From JACQHM01 sp964535215 (GTDB taxonomy: Bacteria; Methylomirabilota; Methylomirabilia; Methylomirabilales; JACQHM01), in assembly GCA_964535215.1 (NCBI GenBank), contig CAZHST010000017.1, positions 1 through 64,000 on the forward strand: DNA of 64,000 nt, written 5' to 3'. The position numbers were made by a program, and so were the translations under genes. A model generated the notes under the pieces. It made no database searches. It saw only the letters and a list, made by a program, of their open reading frames with translations, and was not told the DNA's origin. Shown here one piece after another: positions 8,173 to 16,832 of the stretch (positions are counted from its first letter, which is position 1; every line of letters starts with the position of its first letter).

Positions 8173-9560
8173 GCCTTCAAACGGATGCCGTACTTCTGCA
8201 TCCGATACCGGAGGGCCTCCCGACCGATGCCGAGGTGACGGGCTGCGGCTGAGACGTTTCCACGGGTGACGGTCAGGGCTTTTTCGATCAGGGATCGCTC
8301 GACCTCCTCCAGCCTGAGCCCGTCAAGAGGGAAGGCTTCCCTTGGAGGAAGACCCGGGGGGATCTGAGGGGAAAGGTTCGTCCCGAGGGCCAGGAGGTCC
8401 GGTTCGATCTCCTCCTGCTCACTTAAGAGGACAGCCCGCTCAATGACATGGGCAAGCTCCCTCACGTTTCCCGGCCAATGATACCCCTTTAAGCGGGCGA
8501 GGGCCGCGGGGCTCAGGCGTTTCGGTCCCATGGCGTACTTCTGGGTGAACCTTTCCAGGAAGTGGTGGGCCAGCAGGATGACATCCTCCTCCCGGTCCCG
8601 GAGGGGTGGAAGCTCGATGGTCAGGACCTTCAACCGGTAGAGGAGATCCTGGCGGAAGGTCCCCTTTTTGGTCGCCAACTCGAGATCCCTGTTTGTCGCG
8701 GCGACGATCCGGACCCTGACCTTCCGTTCTCGGAGACTCCCAAGCCGCCGGACCGTCTTTTGCTCGATGACCTTCAAAAGCTTTGCCTGGGCCTCCAGGG
8801 AAAGCTCCCCGATCTCGTCCAGGAAGAGGGTTCCTCCATCGGCCGATTCCACAAGCCCGGGTTTCGTCACCTTGGCATCGGTGAAGGCCCCTTTCTCATA
8901 GCCGAAGAGTTCGGCCTCCATCAGACCCTTCGGGAGGGTCGTGCAGTTGACCTCGACGAAGGGCTGATCGGCCAAAGGGCTCCAGGCGTGGAGGGCCCGG
9001 GCCACAAGATCCTTTCCGGTTCCCGTCTCACCCAGGATCAAGACCGTGGGGAGGTCTCCTGCCACCCGGGGATCAATCTTGGCGATCCTCTCGACCAGGG
9101 CCAGGACCGCCTTTATGCGCCGGGACTCCCCGATGATCCTGAGACCTTTGGCCCGTTCCGCCTCCCTCCGCTGGTAGTAGGAAAGTCGCCGGTGGAGTTG
9201 GACGTTTTCCAGGGCCTTGGCGACGACCAGCTTCAGCTCCTCCAGGTCAAGGGGCTTGGAGAGGTAGTCGAAGGCTCCCCCCTTCATGGCCTCGACGGCC
9301 GTCTCCACGCTGCCGTAGGCTGTCATGACGATGATGGCAATGCCGGGGTCCATTTCCCTGATCCTCTTCAAGGCTTGGAGCCCGTCCATCCCTTCCAGCC
9401 GGAGATCCAGGAGGACGACGTCGGGGCCTTCCGCCTCAACGACCTTCAGGCCCTCTTCGGCGTTTGTGGCCGTGCTGCATTCATACCCTGCCCTGCCGAG
9501 AGACCGGGCAATGGACTTGGCCAGGATCGCCTCATCCTCGACAACCAGGATCTTCGCCAC
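8166..9560 (-). CDS. Sigma-54-dependent response regulator (NtrC family)
   Basis: 464 aa. The receiver domain (1-115) has phospho-acceptor D52 in LLDLRLEGMDG. The AAA+ sigma-54 activator domain (about 140-380) has Walker A GETGTGKDLV and the sigma-54-contacting GAFTDA loop, and a C-terminal Fis-type helix-turn-helix (NVSAAARHLGIGREALRYR) follows. It should bind enhancers and open sigma-54 promoters when phosphorylated. The reading frame is open upstream to 9770, but the GTG at 9560 starts the receiver exactly (VAKILVVEDE) and is preceded by GGGGAGGGG, so the longer form is rejected. It overlaps the 3' end of its partner kinase by 29 bases, suggesting translational coupling. Confidence 0.95.
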   Translation of the reverse strand: MAKILVVEDEAILAKSIARSLGRAGYECSTATNAEEGLKVVEAEGPDVVLLDLRLEGMDGLQALKRIREMDPGIAIIVMTAYGSVETAVEAMKGGAFDYLSKPLDLEELKLVVAKALENVQLHRRLSYYQRREAERAKGLRIIGESRRIKAVLALVERIAKIDPRVAGDLPTVLILGETGTGKDLVARALHAWSPLADQPFVEVNCTTLPKGLMEAELFGYEKGAFTDAKVTKPGLVESADGGTLFLDEIGELSLEAQAKLLKVIEQKTVRRLGSLRERKVRVRIVAATNRDLELATKKGTFRQDLLYRLKVLTIELPPLRDREEDVILLAHHFLERFTQKYAMGPKRLSPAALARLKGYHWPGNVRELAHVIERAVLLSEQEEIEPDLLALGTNLSPQIPPGLPPREAFPLDGLRLEEVERSLIEKALTVTRGNVSAAARHLGIGREALRYRMQKYGIRLKAG

Positions 9561-10992
9561 GGATGACCCCTCCCCGGGGAGGTGGGAAGCGGATCGTGAC
9601 CGTTGTCCCCTTCCCCTCCGTGCTCTCAAGCTGGATGGTCCCCCGGTGGGCTTCCACAATCTTCTTGGCCATGGCAAGCCCCAACCCGATCCCCTCGGGT
9701 TTGGTGGTAAAGTAAGGGGTGAACACTTTATCCAAGAGCTCCCGGGGGATGCCCTTCCCCTCGTCGTCAATCCTTACCGTAATGCCCTCGGGTCCAAAGG
9801 AGGACGCGATGAAGAGCCGCCCTCCTTCGGAGGAAGCCTCAAGGGCGTTTCTCAAGATGGCTGAAAAGACCTGCTCCATCCACCTGGCATCCAGATCAAC
9901 CCTTGGGAGGGGGGAGAGCCCCAGGGAAAGCTGAAGCCCCTTGGAAGCCACCTCCTGCCTGAAGCCTGAGAGGGCTTCCTGGAGAATCTCGTTGAGATCC
10001 TGAGGGGCAGGCTGGAGCGTCAACGGTCTCATATAGGACAGGAGGCTCTGGGTCCAGCGTTCGAGCCGGTCCACGGCACCGATGATCGCCGTGAACGTCT
10101 CCCTTTCCGCCTCGGACTCCTCCAGTCCAGCTTGGGCCGCCGCCCGGATGCTGGCCAGCGGGTTCCGGATATTGTGGGCGATGTAGGAGGCCAGCTCCCC
10201 GATGGCGGCCAGCCTCTCCGACCTGACGAGCTGGGCTTGGTTCTCCTTTAAGGCCTCGGCCATCCTGTTGATGGCTGAAGCCAGCTCCCCTAACTCGTCC
10301 CTGGAGCGGACCTCGATCCGATGGCTGAGATCCCCGGTGCTGATGACGCCTGTCGAACGGCCGATCAGGGCCAGCGGTTTGACCAACCAACGTTGGATCC
10401 CAAGGAGGAGGAGACCTCCCTGGATGAGGGAGAGGAGGACGGTGACGACGACGAAGCCTCGGGTCAGGCCTCCCACCTTCACCGTCCGGGCGATGGAGCG
10501 GGCCGCTTCGTCCCGGTAGTACGCCCGTAATGTTTCGATCCGCCCCTCCAGCTCCGGGAACAACCTCCGTTCGACCTCCACCTCCATCCGGGCTGCCTCT
10601 CGCCCCCCTGTCACCCGGCCTTGGAAGATCTCATGGGCGAGCGCCACCAGCCCCAGGTAAGACCTGTGGAGGTCCTGGATGGTCTGAAGCTCGACGGGTC
10701 CCCGGCTCTCAGCCTTGAGCGCCCTGACCTCCTCCTCCACCCTCTTTCCCAGCTCGTGAAACTCCACGTCGGCATTCTCGTCCCCGTTGACGAGCCAATC
10801 AAGGATCTCCTTCACCTGACGGTAGATGGTCCCACGAACCTTTTCGACCCGAAGGCCTTGGGCATGGGCATAGGCCAGATCCGCCGCCGCCCTTTTCCAA
10901 CTGACCACGGACCAGGTGGCAATCCCCCCGATCCCGATGGTCGAGAGGACCATCAAGAGCGAAGCGAGGTGGAGCTTTCGCTTGACCGTCAC
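9532..10992 (-). CDS. Membrane sensor histidine kinase (partner of the sigma-54 regulator)
   Basis: About 486 aa. A first membrane segment (8-30) is followed by a periplasmic, mostly helical sensor region (35-175), a second membrane segment (179-203) and a HAMP linker. A HisKA domain has H273 in YIAHNIRNPLAS, and the HATPase has a G-box IDDEGKGIP and GIGLGLAMAKK. The layout is that of NtrB/AtoS/ZraS-like kinases paired with NtrC regulators. The frame is open to a TTG at 11103, but that region contains an intergenic heptamer repeat, so the GTG at 10992 (MTVKRKLHLA) is chosen with moderate certainty. The ligand is unknown. It is transcribed together with the regulator, just downstream of the respiratory operon. 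Confidence 0.92.
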   Translation of the reverse strand: MTVKRKLHLASLLMVLSTIGIGGIATWSVVSWKRAAADLAYAHAQGLRVEKVRGTIYRQVKEILDWLVNGDENADVEFHELGKRVEEEVRALKAESRGPVELQTIQDLHRSYLGLVALAHEIFQGRVTGGREAARMEVEVERRLFPELEGRIETLRAYYRDEAARSIARTVKVGGLTRGFVVVTVLLSLIQGGLLLLGIQRWLVKPLALIGRSTGVISTGDLSHRIEVRSRDELGELASAINRMAEALKENQAQLVRSERLAAIGELASYIAHNIRNPLASIRAAAQAGLEESEAERETFTAIIGAVDRLERWTQSLLSYMRPLTLQPAPQDLNEILQEALSGFRQEVASKGLQLSLGLSPLPRVDLDARWMEQVFSAILRNALEASSEGGRLFIASSFGPEGITVRIDDEGKGIPRELLDKVFTPYFTTKPEGIGLGLAMAKKIVEAHRGTIQLESTEGKGTTVTIRFPPPRGGVIRGEDPGCRG

Positions 10993-11078
10993 CCTTCTTG
11001 ACCCATCCAGGCTAGAGAGGGAGGGTTTAGGCAGCCGTCGGCTTTCAGCTTCATCAACGGAAAAGAGGTGACGCCTAA

Positions 11079-11099
11079 CGGCTGACCGCTGACGGCTGA
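11079..11099. repeat. Three tandem heptamers (CGGCTGA type)
   Basis: CGGCTGA, CCGCTGA, CGGCTGA in direct succession in the gap between the kinase and the trihaem cytochrome gene. The same family recurs, inverted, at 36964-36984. Confidence 0.7.
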
Positions 11100-11184
11100 A
11101 CAATTCCCCTCATTATACGGGAAGAGCGAAGGGAGTTGGAAGAGGAAATCCCTTTGAAGGAGTCAGGGACGATCCCGGGAAGCT

Positions 11185-13437
11185 CTAAGGGCCGGCCTCT
11201 CCGGTCCTCCTCCGTAACCGCCAGAGGAAGAGGATTTCCAAGGCCAGGGTGGCAAGGGCGGCCAGGGGAGGCACAAGATAGGCAACGACCGGCGCGGACT
11301 CCTCAAGGATCAGGTAGTACCAGGAGGAGACCGCCATCCTTGTCCCCGTCTCGCCGTTCGAACCATCCCAAGCCATAAACGCAATCGGGATGAACCTCCC
11401 TTTGACGAAGGGCAGGTCCTCTGGATCCCCGGTTTTGAGCGCCCTTTTGAGGACAAGCCGGTACTGGCCATGCCGGTAGGTGACCTTCCCCGTCACCTCC
11501 TGCCGTGAAGGGTCCTGAGGGGTCTGAGCGGTCAGGCCCGTTGCGGTAACCTCCTGGATCTTCCCCTCAGAACTCCAGCGCCAGAGGTTGACCGGCTTGC
11601 CGGGATTCCCCATCAGGAAGTAGGGTCGCTCCGTCCCCTCGGGGATCTTGGCGGGGAACTGGACGGCGATGGCATCGGCATAGACCTTCGCCTGGGGATC
11701 GGGAACACTGTTCGTGGGGTCGTTCCAGGTCAGGTGGAACGCGATCTCCTTGTCATTGTACAGGGATCTCACCGAGACCATATAAATCGAAGGGGTGAAC
11801 AGACGGGGGTCAACGATGACCTGGCCGATCAGGGGAAAATCCACAGCCTCCAGGTCCTTCCACCGGGCATCCTCCGGGTCTTCCGGCAGCTCACCCTTCT
11901 CGTACCGCGAGCGGAGGACGGCCCTTAGGTTTGGACGCTCCGGCCCGAGGGACCGGACATAGTTCGCCAGGTGCCAGCTATCCTCCTCAGGGTTCTCGAA
12001 GCTGTCGGCATAGGAGGGCATAGGGGTCCCGGTGAGGCCGGTCATGAAGGTCCGCCGGATGTCCGCGACGGTCCCCCCTCCTCGGAACCTCCATGGCATG
12101 GTGAGATCCGCCGGCCTGATCGGGAAGCCCCACTCATCTTTCAGCTCTGGAGCAGAGGGACCATCGCCCCTCCCCTCCTGGCCGTGGCACTTGAAGCACT
12201 CCATCAGCTCGTAAAGCTCCTTTCCTCTGGCAAGGCTCTTGGCCGAGGGGCGGATCGGCTTCCCTTCGGGGATTGACCCAGGAGGAGGTTCCTTGGTGAA
12301 CCGGTCGGAGAAGGTTTTGATGTAGGCAACCACTTGCCGTCGTTCGTTTTCGCTTAACACATCCTTCCAGCCAGGCATGGAAGATCCGGGCATGCCGTTG
12401 GCGATCACCTGGTGGAGGTCCTGATCGGTGGGGAGCTGGCCGCTTGGGGTGGAGTGGATCTTGAAGAGGCCTTTGGTGAAGTCCCGGGGGCGTGGGAGAA
12501 CAAAGGAGGCGGCCACGCCATCCCCCCTCCCGTCCGAACCGTGGCAGGAAGCACACCACCTCTCGTAGATCCGTTTCCCTGCTTGCACGTCCTGGGCTTC
12601 GGCCGGTGGGGCGGCACTCGCCTCTTTCAGGTCTGGGAGGAGGTGAAAAGGCGTGCCCCCTAAGAGGGGGGCAGGTGGGGGGGATGGGGCCCTTCTGGCC
12701 TCCCAGCGCCTCGGCTGAACGCCGGCGGCATCGTAGATGAAGAGGATGACCTTCCAGATCTCATCGGCGCTCAGCCGATCCTCCCAGGCAGGCATGGCCG
12801 AGTTCCACGGTGTTGACTCCTTTGGGAGCCCGGGCCCTCCTTTCGCGATCCGCCAAAAGACGTAGGATTCCTGCAGTTGGGCAATCGTCCCTGGGTCCCG
12901 GAAGTTCGCCGGGGGAGGGTTGAGCCCGTGGGCGAAAGGTCCCTTTCCGTCAAGGGCATCGCCATGGCAGAAGAAGCAGTTTTCAAAATAGATCTTGAAG
13001 CCCTCCTGTCGGTAGCGCTCCAGGTTTGCCGGGTCCCTCCGGAGGGGGTTTTCAAGACCCTGGATGTTCAGCAATGTTCCCCGGAACTGGATGGAGGTCG
13101 GTGGGGCGGGGTGGATGGCCCGGAGTTCGGCCGGGGCCTCCAGGGTGGGAAAGGACCGCTGGAAGGCAATGAAGGCCACCAGAAAAGGGATCAAGATCAG
13201 GATGAGGACTCGAAGGACCTTCGTGGGCCGCTCGTTCCCGAGAAAGATGGCCCGGAGCGGTTGAAGGAACTCGACCCAATAGGCCTGGCTCGAGGAGACG
13301 TAGAGGAGAACCGCCAAGGATGTGATCGCCATGTACATCAAGAGGAGGCTTGAGGGGATCGGGGGACGGATGCCGTATTTGAAGACGAGGAAGGCCCCAA
13401 TGAGCAAGAGAAGAGCCTGGATAAATTTTCCTCTCAT
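11185..13437 (-). CDS. Membrane-anchored trihaem cytochrome c with C-terminal ethylbenzene-dehydrogenase-type haem-b domain
   Basis: 750 aa. Three N-terminal membrane segments (about 6-22, 30-48, 74-92) are followed by three c-haem sites: C154-FF-C157-H, C295-AS-C298-H and C414-FK-C417-H, each followed by typical mono-haem cytochrome motifs. Residues about 510-715 resemble the haem-b-binding EB_dh domain of DMSO-reductase-family gamma subunits (IAFHLTWNDPTNS; PYFLMGNPGKPVNLWRW). A final membrane helix lies near 715-742. Its start overlaps the dihaem cytochrome stop by four bases, so it belongs to that operon. It is probably the periplasmic electron donor to, or wire from, the CydA-like protein. 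No molybdenum subunit accompanies it, so the gamma-like domain is out of its usual context. Confidence 0.9.
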   Translation of the reverse strand: MRGKFIQALLLLIGAFLVFKYGIRPPIPSSLLLMYMAITSLAVLLYVSSSQAYWVEFLQPLRAIFLGNERPTKVLRVLILILIPFLVAFIAFQRSFPTLEAPAELRAIHPAPPTSIQFRGTLLNIQGLENPLRRDPANLERYRQEGFKIYFENCFFCHGDALDGKGPFAHGLNPPPANFRDPGTIAQLQESYVFWRIAKGGPGLPKESTPWNSAMPAWEDRLSADEIWKVILFIYDAAGVQPRRWEARRAPSPPPAPLLGGTPFHLLPDLKEASAAPPAEAQDVQAGKRIYERWCASCHGSDGRGDGVAASFVLPRPRDFTKGLFKIHSTPSGQLPTDQDLHQVIANGMPGSSMPGWKDVLSENERRQVVAYIKTFSDRFTKEPPPGSIPEGKPIRPSAKSLARGKELYELMECFKCHGQEGRGDGPSAPELKDEWGFPIRPADLTMPWRFRGGGTVADIRRTFMTGLTGTPMPSYADSFENPEEDSWHLANYVRSLGPERPNLRAVLRSRYEKGELPEDPEDARWKDLEAVDFPLIGQVIVDPRLFTPSIYMVSVRSLYNDKEIAFHLTWNDPTNSVPDPQAKVYADAIAVQFPAKIPEGTERPYFLMGNPGKPVNLWRWSSEGKIQEVTATGLTAQTPQDPSRQEVTGKVTYRHGQYRLVLKRALKTGDPEDLPFVKGRFIPIAFMAWDGSNGETGTRMAVSSWYYLILEESAPVVAYLVPPLAALATLALEILFLWRLRRRTGEAGP

Positions 13438-14312
13438 GGTGTCTTTCCACCCTTTAGGCTGGCAAGATAGGCCACGAGATCCTCAAACTCCTTGGCCTTG
13501 AGCTTTTCGCCGAAAATCGGAGGCATGATGGGAGCAAAGCCGGGAACGACCTCCGCCGCCGGGTTCAAGATGCTCTCCCTGATCTTCTCGGGGTTGAGCC
13601 TCTTCCCAACATCCGTGAGGTCAGGGGCCATCGGCGGGGCCCCTGGGGGGGCCCCACCTTTCCCCCCCACCTTGTGGCAGACAAGGCATCCCCCCTTATT
13701 AGGATCCTCGAAGACCAGCTTCCCCGCTGCGGGGTCCCCGACCACCGCGGTCTCCCCACCGGTTACGCCTAGGGCCCGTCCGGAGGCAGGAGCCGGAGGA
13801 GTCGGGGCAGCCGCCGGGCTAGCCGTCAGGGCCTCCCCCCCGGTGGTGGGGAGATCCCCAGGTTTCACCGTCACCTGCCCTCCGAGGCTCTGAAGATACG
13901 CCACGACAGCCAGAAGCTCCGTCCTGTTCAAGCTGATGGGAGGCTTGTCTACAGGGGGCATGATGGGGGGATACCCTTCAACGACAAACGCCGAGGGGTT
14001 TACCAGGGACTCGATAAGGTACTGAACCGCTGACATCCCTGGCTTTCTGGTCGCCGCACGGGCTCCGATGCCGGCCAGGTCAGGGGCCCGAGCCCCGGCC
14101 TGGCCGATCCCGTGGCAGACCAAGCAGCCCCCTTTTGTGGAGACAACCTTTTCCCCCAACGCGACCAGTTCCTCAGGGGAAAGCTCCTCAGCCCTGACGG
14201 TGACCTCCTCCGGCGGCCGGGATTCGATCTGGGGGATGCTGTTCGCGTAGTAGGTGTACACGCCGATGACCGCCAGCGCAAAGAGGGCGATCTTCAAGTT
14301 CACACGGCCCAT
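13434..14312 (-). CDS. Membrane-anchored dihaem cytochrome c
   Basis: 292 aa with one N-terminal anchor or uncleaved signal (5-20) and two c-type haem sites, C63-LV-C66-H and C209-LV-C212-H. Each is followed by a distal PPIMPP segment with a methionine ligand (near 118 and 259). The two halves look like a duplicated cytochrome c joined by an Ala/Pro-rich linker (160-190). It lies three bases after the CydA-like gene and overlaps the next cytochrome gene by four bases, so all three are co-translated. The likely role is periplasmic electron transfer between the trihaem protein and the membrane oxidase-like subunit. Confidence 0.92.
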   Translation of the reverse strand: MGRVNLKIALFALAVIGVYTYYANSIPQIESRPPEEVTVRAEELSPEELVALGEKVVSTKGGCLVCHGIGQAGARAPDLAGIGARAATRKPGMSAVQYLIESLVNPSAFVVEGYPPIMPPVDKPPISLNRTELLAVVAYLQSLGGQVTVKPGDLPTTGGEALTASPAAAPTPPAPASGRALGVTGGETAVVGDPAAGKLVFEDPNKGGCLVCHKVGGKGGAPPGAPPMAPDLTDVGKRLNPEKIRESILNPAAEVVPGFAPIMPPIFGEKLKAKEFEDLVAYLASLKGGKTP

Positions 14313-14315
14313 GTT

Positions 14316-16088
14316 TCACGCCTCCCTGGTCGGATGCCCGGGGTTTCCCGTAACTGCCGGCTGGACGGCAAAGAGGACCTCGGCCTTCGGTTTCTCCCCC
14401 AGGCGACCGAGCCAGAAGATGAAGGCGACAAAGGCAAAGAAGACGATGACGGTGATGGAAATCACGTTGGCGGCGTAGCCCAAGGAAGGGGTGACGGCAT
14501 CCGGGGATGTGTCCCGCAGGACCCCGAAGACATGCCAGTGCTGCCGAAGAGCCGATCGGGCAAAGCCCATCAGCCCCATCAGCCACGTGAAAGTGACGGC
14601 GAGAAGGATCAGGATATACTGGGCCCGCCCTGGGATCTGCCCCCACCGGATCGCTCCCATCGTCCGGGCCCCCTGGAAGAGGAAGAGATCAAGGGCCGTC
14701 ACGGCGATGATCGCGCCGAGGACGGCCAGGACCTGATAGACGGAGAAGCCGATCCGGACGATGGCCTCAACAAAATAGCCGTAGATCCCGTAGAAGAGGA
14801 CGATGGCCGCGGCGACGGCCAGGATCACCCCCTGAAGGGCCTTGCCGAAGCCGGCCCAGGAGACCGTGGCGACCTTATTCCCCCTCCGGTAGAGGAGGAA
14901 GCTGAGGAAGGTGGTCAAGATCATCAGGTTCACGGCGGTGTTCTTCGCCGACATAACCCCCAAGACCCCGAGGAGCGGGTGATGGGTCCCGCCGATCCGA
15001 CGGGCCTCCTCCAGACTTGCCACCAGGCTGTGGGGGGTGGCCCAAACGAGGAAGCCCACCGTGAGGACAAAAAGGAGGTACTTGATCGAGCCCCGGTAGC
15101 GCTCGGACCCGGGGATCCGTTCCATGCCCAACCAGAGGTAATAATTCGCCCCCAGGAAAAGGACGCCGATAAGGAGGGCCTGGATGATCCAGAGCCAAGA
15201 GAGGAACCCCCCCATCATGGTGATCCCCATCTGCTGGTTGAAGGCGTAAATCTCCCGGCCGAGCCAGTAGCCGGCAAAGGGGAGGACCAGGAGGGCCGAG
15301 ATGGCGACAAAGTTCCCCACGTAGCCCATCCAGTCATACTGGGCCCGTTCTTCGTCCGTCTCTGCCCCCAAGAACCGGTACGCGGCGTAGGCCCCCGCGA
15401 TCGCGCCGCCGAAGGAGATGTTGGCGATGAACCGGTGGATGTTGATCGGCATCCAGGTGAAGTTGGTGAAGGCCTCCCACCGGCTGACCAGGTTGCCCTG
15501 TTGGTCGAGACCGGCGGGGCTCATCATAAAGGTCGCCCATGAGTTGGAGATGACCATGATGAGAACCCCGAACAGGTTTAAGAGGACCCCCAGCCCGATA
15601 TGAAGGCCCTTCCGCTGTTTCAAGGGCTCCCACCCGTAATAGTAAAGGTAGAGGGTGAAGGTCTCTCCAAAGAAAAGAAAGGCATAGATCCACATGCTCG
15701 GCGAGAAGATATTCGCCATGTAGCTGAAGAACTTTGGATACAGGGTGATGAGAAAGAAGAGAAGGAGGGCCCCGAAGACGGCCGTGGTCGAGAAGGCCGC
15801 GAAGACCAGTCTCATGAACTCCTTGGCCAACCAATCGTACCTGGGGTCTTTGGTCCGGACCCCGACGATCTCGACGATGAGGGCAAAGATGGGGACTCCC
15901 AGGATCAAGGCCGCGAAGTTTAGATGGAGCTGGGCGATGACCCAGACGGCGATCCGACTCCCTACCAGCGGAAACGCCCGGTACCCCTCCTCCCCCGTCG
16001 CCGTTTGGGCAAAGGCGGGAAGAACCGCGAGGGCCATGAGGCCGACACTGATTACCAGGAGCCCCAACCGTGCCCTTGCCTTCGTCAT
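14316..16088 (-). CDS. Cytochrome bd-like oxidase subunit I (CydA-like), stand-alone
   Basis: 590 aa, strongly hydrophobic, with around 12-14 membrane spans. It has CydA landmarks: H55 in QLHLNF (high-spin haem ligand position), E142 in GETF, H218 in NIHRF, a GYWLGRE segment in place of GRQPW, and nearby methionines at 287-292. A signal-peptide-like N-terminal extension (to about residue 28, AFAQ) is unusual for CydA. No cydB, cydX or cydCD is adjacent; two c-cytochrome genes take their place. This fits the bd-like proteins described in Nitrospira and relatives, which are suggested to accept electrons from cytochrome c rather than quinol. Whether it reduces oxygen, or something else such as NO, is not shown. 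GGGAGGGACAACC precedes the ATG. Confidence 0.85.
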   Translation of the reverse strand: MTKARARLGLLVISVGLMALAVLPAFAQTATGEEGYRAFPLVGSRIAVWVIAQLHLNFAALILGVPIFALIVEIVGVRTKDPRYDWLAKEFMRLVFAAFSTTAVFGALLLFFLITLYPKFFSYMANIFSPSMWIYAFLFFGETFTLYLYYYGWEPLKQRKGLHIGLGVLLNLFGVLIMVISNSWATFMMSPAGLDQQGNLVSRWEAFTNFTWMPINIHRFIANISFGGAIAGAYAAYRFLGAETDEERAQYDWMGYVGNFVAISALLVLPFAGYWLGREIYAFNQQMGITMMGGFLSWLWIIQALLIGVLFLGANYYLWLGMERIPGSERYRGSIKYLLFVLTVGFLVWATPHSLVASLEEARRIGGTHHPLLGVLGVMSAKNTAVNLMILTTFLSFLLYRRGNKVATVSWAGFGKALQGVILAVAAAIVLFYGIYGYFVEAIVRIGFSVYQVLAVLGAIIAVTALDLFLFQGARTMGAIRWGQIPGRAQYILILLAVTFTWLMGLMGFARSALRQHWHVFGVLRDTSPDAVTPSLGYAANVISITVIVFFAFVAFIFWLGRLGEKPKAEVLFAVQPAVTGNPGHPTREA

Positions 16089-16161
16089 GGTTGTCCCTCC
16101 CTAAGATTTAAAAGGAGCAGGGAAGGGGCCATCACCACCTCCCCTCGCCAGTTGGAGAATT

Positions 16162-16191
16162 TTTCTACACCCAAAGGGAAGAGCTTGTCAA
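16162..16191 (-). promoter_or_regulatory. Predicted sigma-70 promoter of the CydA-like/cytochrome operon
   Basis: Minus strand TTGACA (16191-16186), 18-base spacer, TAGAAA (16167-16162), with an A/T-rich stretch after it. It lies about 75 bases before the CydA-like ATG. The perfect -35 suggests ordinary sigma-70 expression rather than sigma-54. Confidence 0.5.
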
Positions 16192-16235
16192 GAGAAAAAG
16201 ATCCTTTTCACAACCCCTTCGGGCAGAAGAGGTCT

Positions 16236-16775
16236 TCAGGAAAAGATGAGGATCTTTGCCAGGAAGGATCGAGGGAACCTTCGGCGGAGCCACCCGTCCA
16301 GACCCCACGTCCGACCGGCCTTGCTTCCCAGAAAGGCCACTAAGGAGGCGATCAGCAGGAGGTGGAACCCTTGCTGGCAGAAACCTATCCAGAAGCTGGC
16401 CAGGAAATAGTTCGCCATGATGAAGAGCCCTACAAGGGCTGCCAGGCCGGTCAGAAGACCCAAGGTGAGACCAACCCCTACCGCTGTCTCCCCGTAGGCC
16501 GTGAGGTAGGCGAAGAGTTTTGCCTTCGGGATGGCCGTTCCCGTCAAGAAGTCCTGATACCAATCGAGGGGATTGTTGCTGGCAAATTCCGTCAGCTTCT
16601 TGGGGAGGAAGTTGATCCAGCGCTGGGTCGCCACCGGAATCGGGAGGATCCCGCCAAGGAAGAGCCATTCAAGCTTGGTCAGCACCGACTTCACAAACCA
16701 AAGCCCCACGATGATTCTCAAGAAAGCAAGCCAATGTCCAGGGGCTTGCATGGTATCAACCGGGATCCTTCTCAT
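16236..16775 (-). CDS. DoxX/DoxD-like small membrane protein
   Basis: 179 aa with four hydrophobic segments, matching the DoxX/DoxD superfamily (LRIIVGLWFVKSVLTKLEW at the start; AYGETAVGVGLTLGLLTG in the middle). DoxD is the small subunit of archaeal thiosulfate:quinone oxidoreductase, but many bacterial relatives have unknown jobs in respiratory or redox membranes. An upstream ATG at 16811 is possible. The ATG at 16775 is chosen because AAAGGAGG lies before it, though with a long 11-base spacer. It sits between the beta-propeller gene and the CydA-like operon, all in the same orientation. Confidence 0.75.
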   Translation of the reverse strand: MRRIPVDTMQAPGHWLAFLRIIVGLWFVKSVLTKLEWLFLGGILPIPVATQRWINFLPKKLTEFASNNPLDWYQDFLTGTAIPKAKLFAYLTAYGETAVGVGLTLGLLTGLAALVGLFIMANYFLASFWIGFCQQGFHLLLIASLVAFLGSKAGRTWGLDGWLRRRFPRSFLAKILIFS

Positions 16776-16832
16776 GATCGTCGTGGCCTCCTTTCCCCGA
16801 TCCCTTTCCATGGTAGGATCCGACCAACGAGG

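Noticed and set aside
9561..9770. Extended N-terminus of the sigma-54 regulator
   Set aside because: The extra residues are an out-of-frame reading of the kinase C-terminus; a GTG with a good ribosome site starts the receiver at 9560.
14112..15542. 476-codon plus-strand frame opposite the CydA-like gene
   Set aside because: Same reasoning: charged, repetitive translation without a family match, wholly antisense to a conserved membrane protein.
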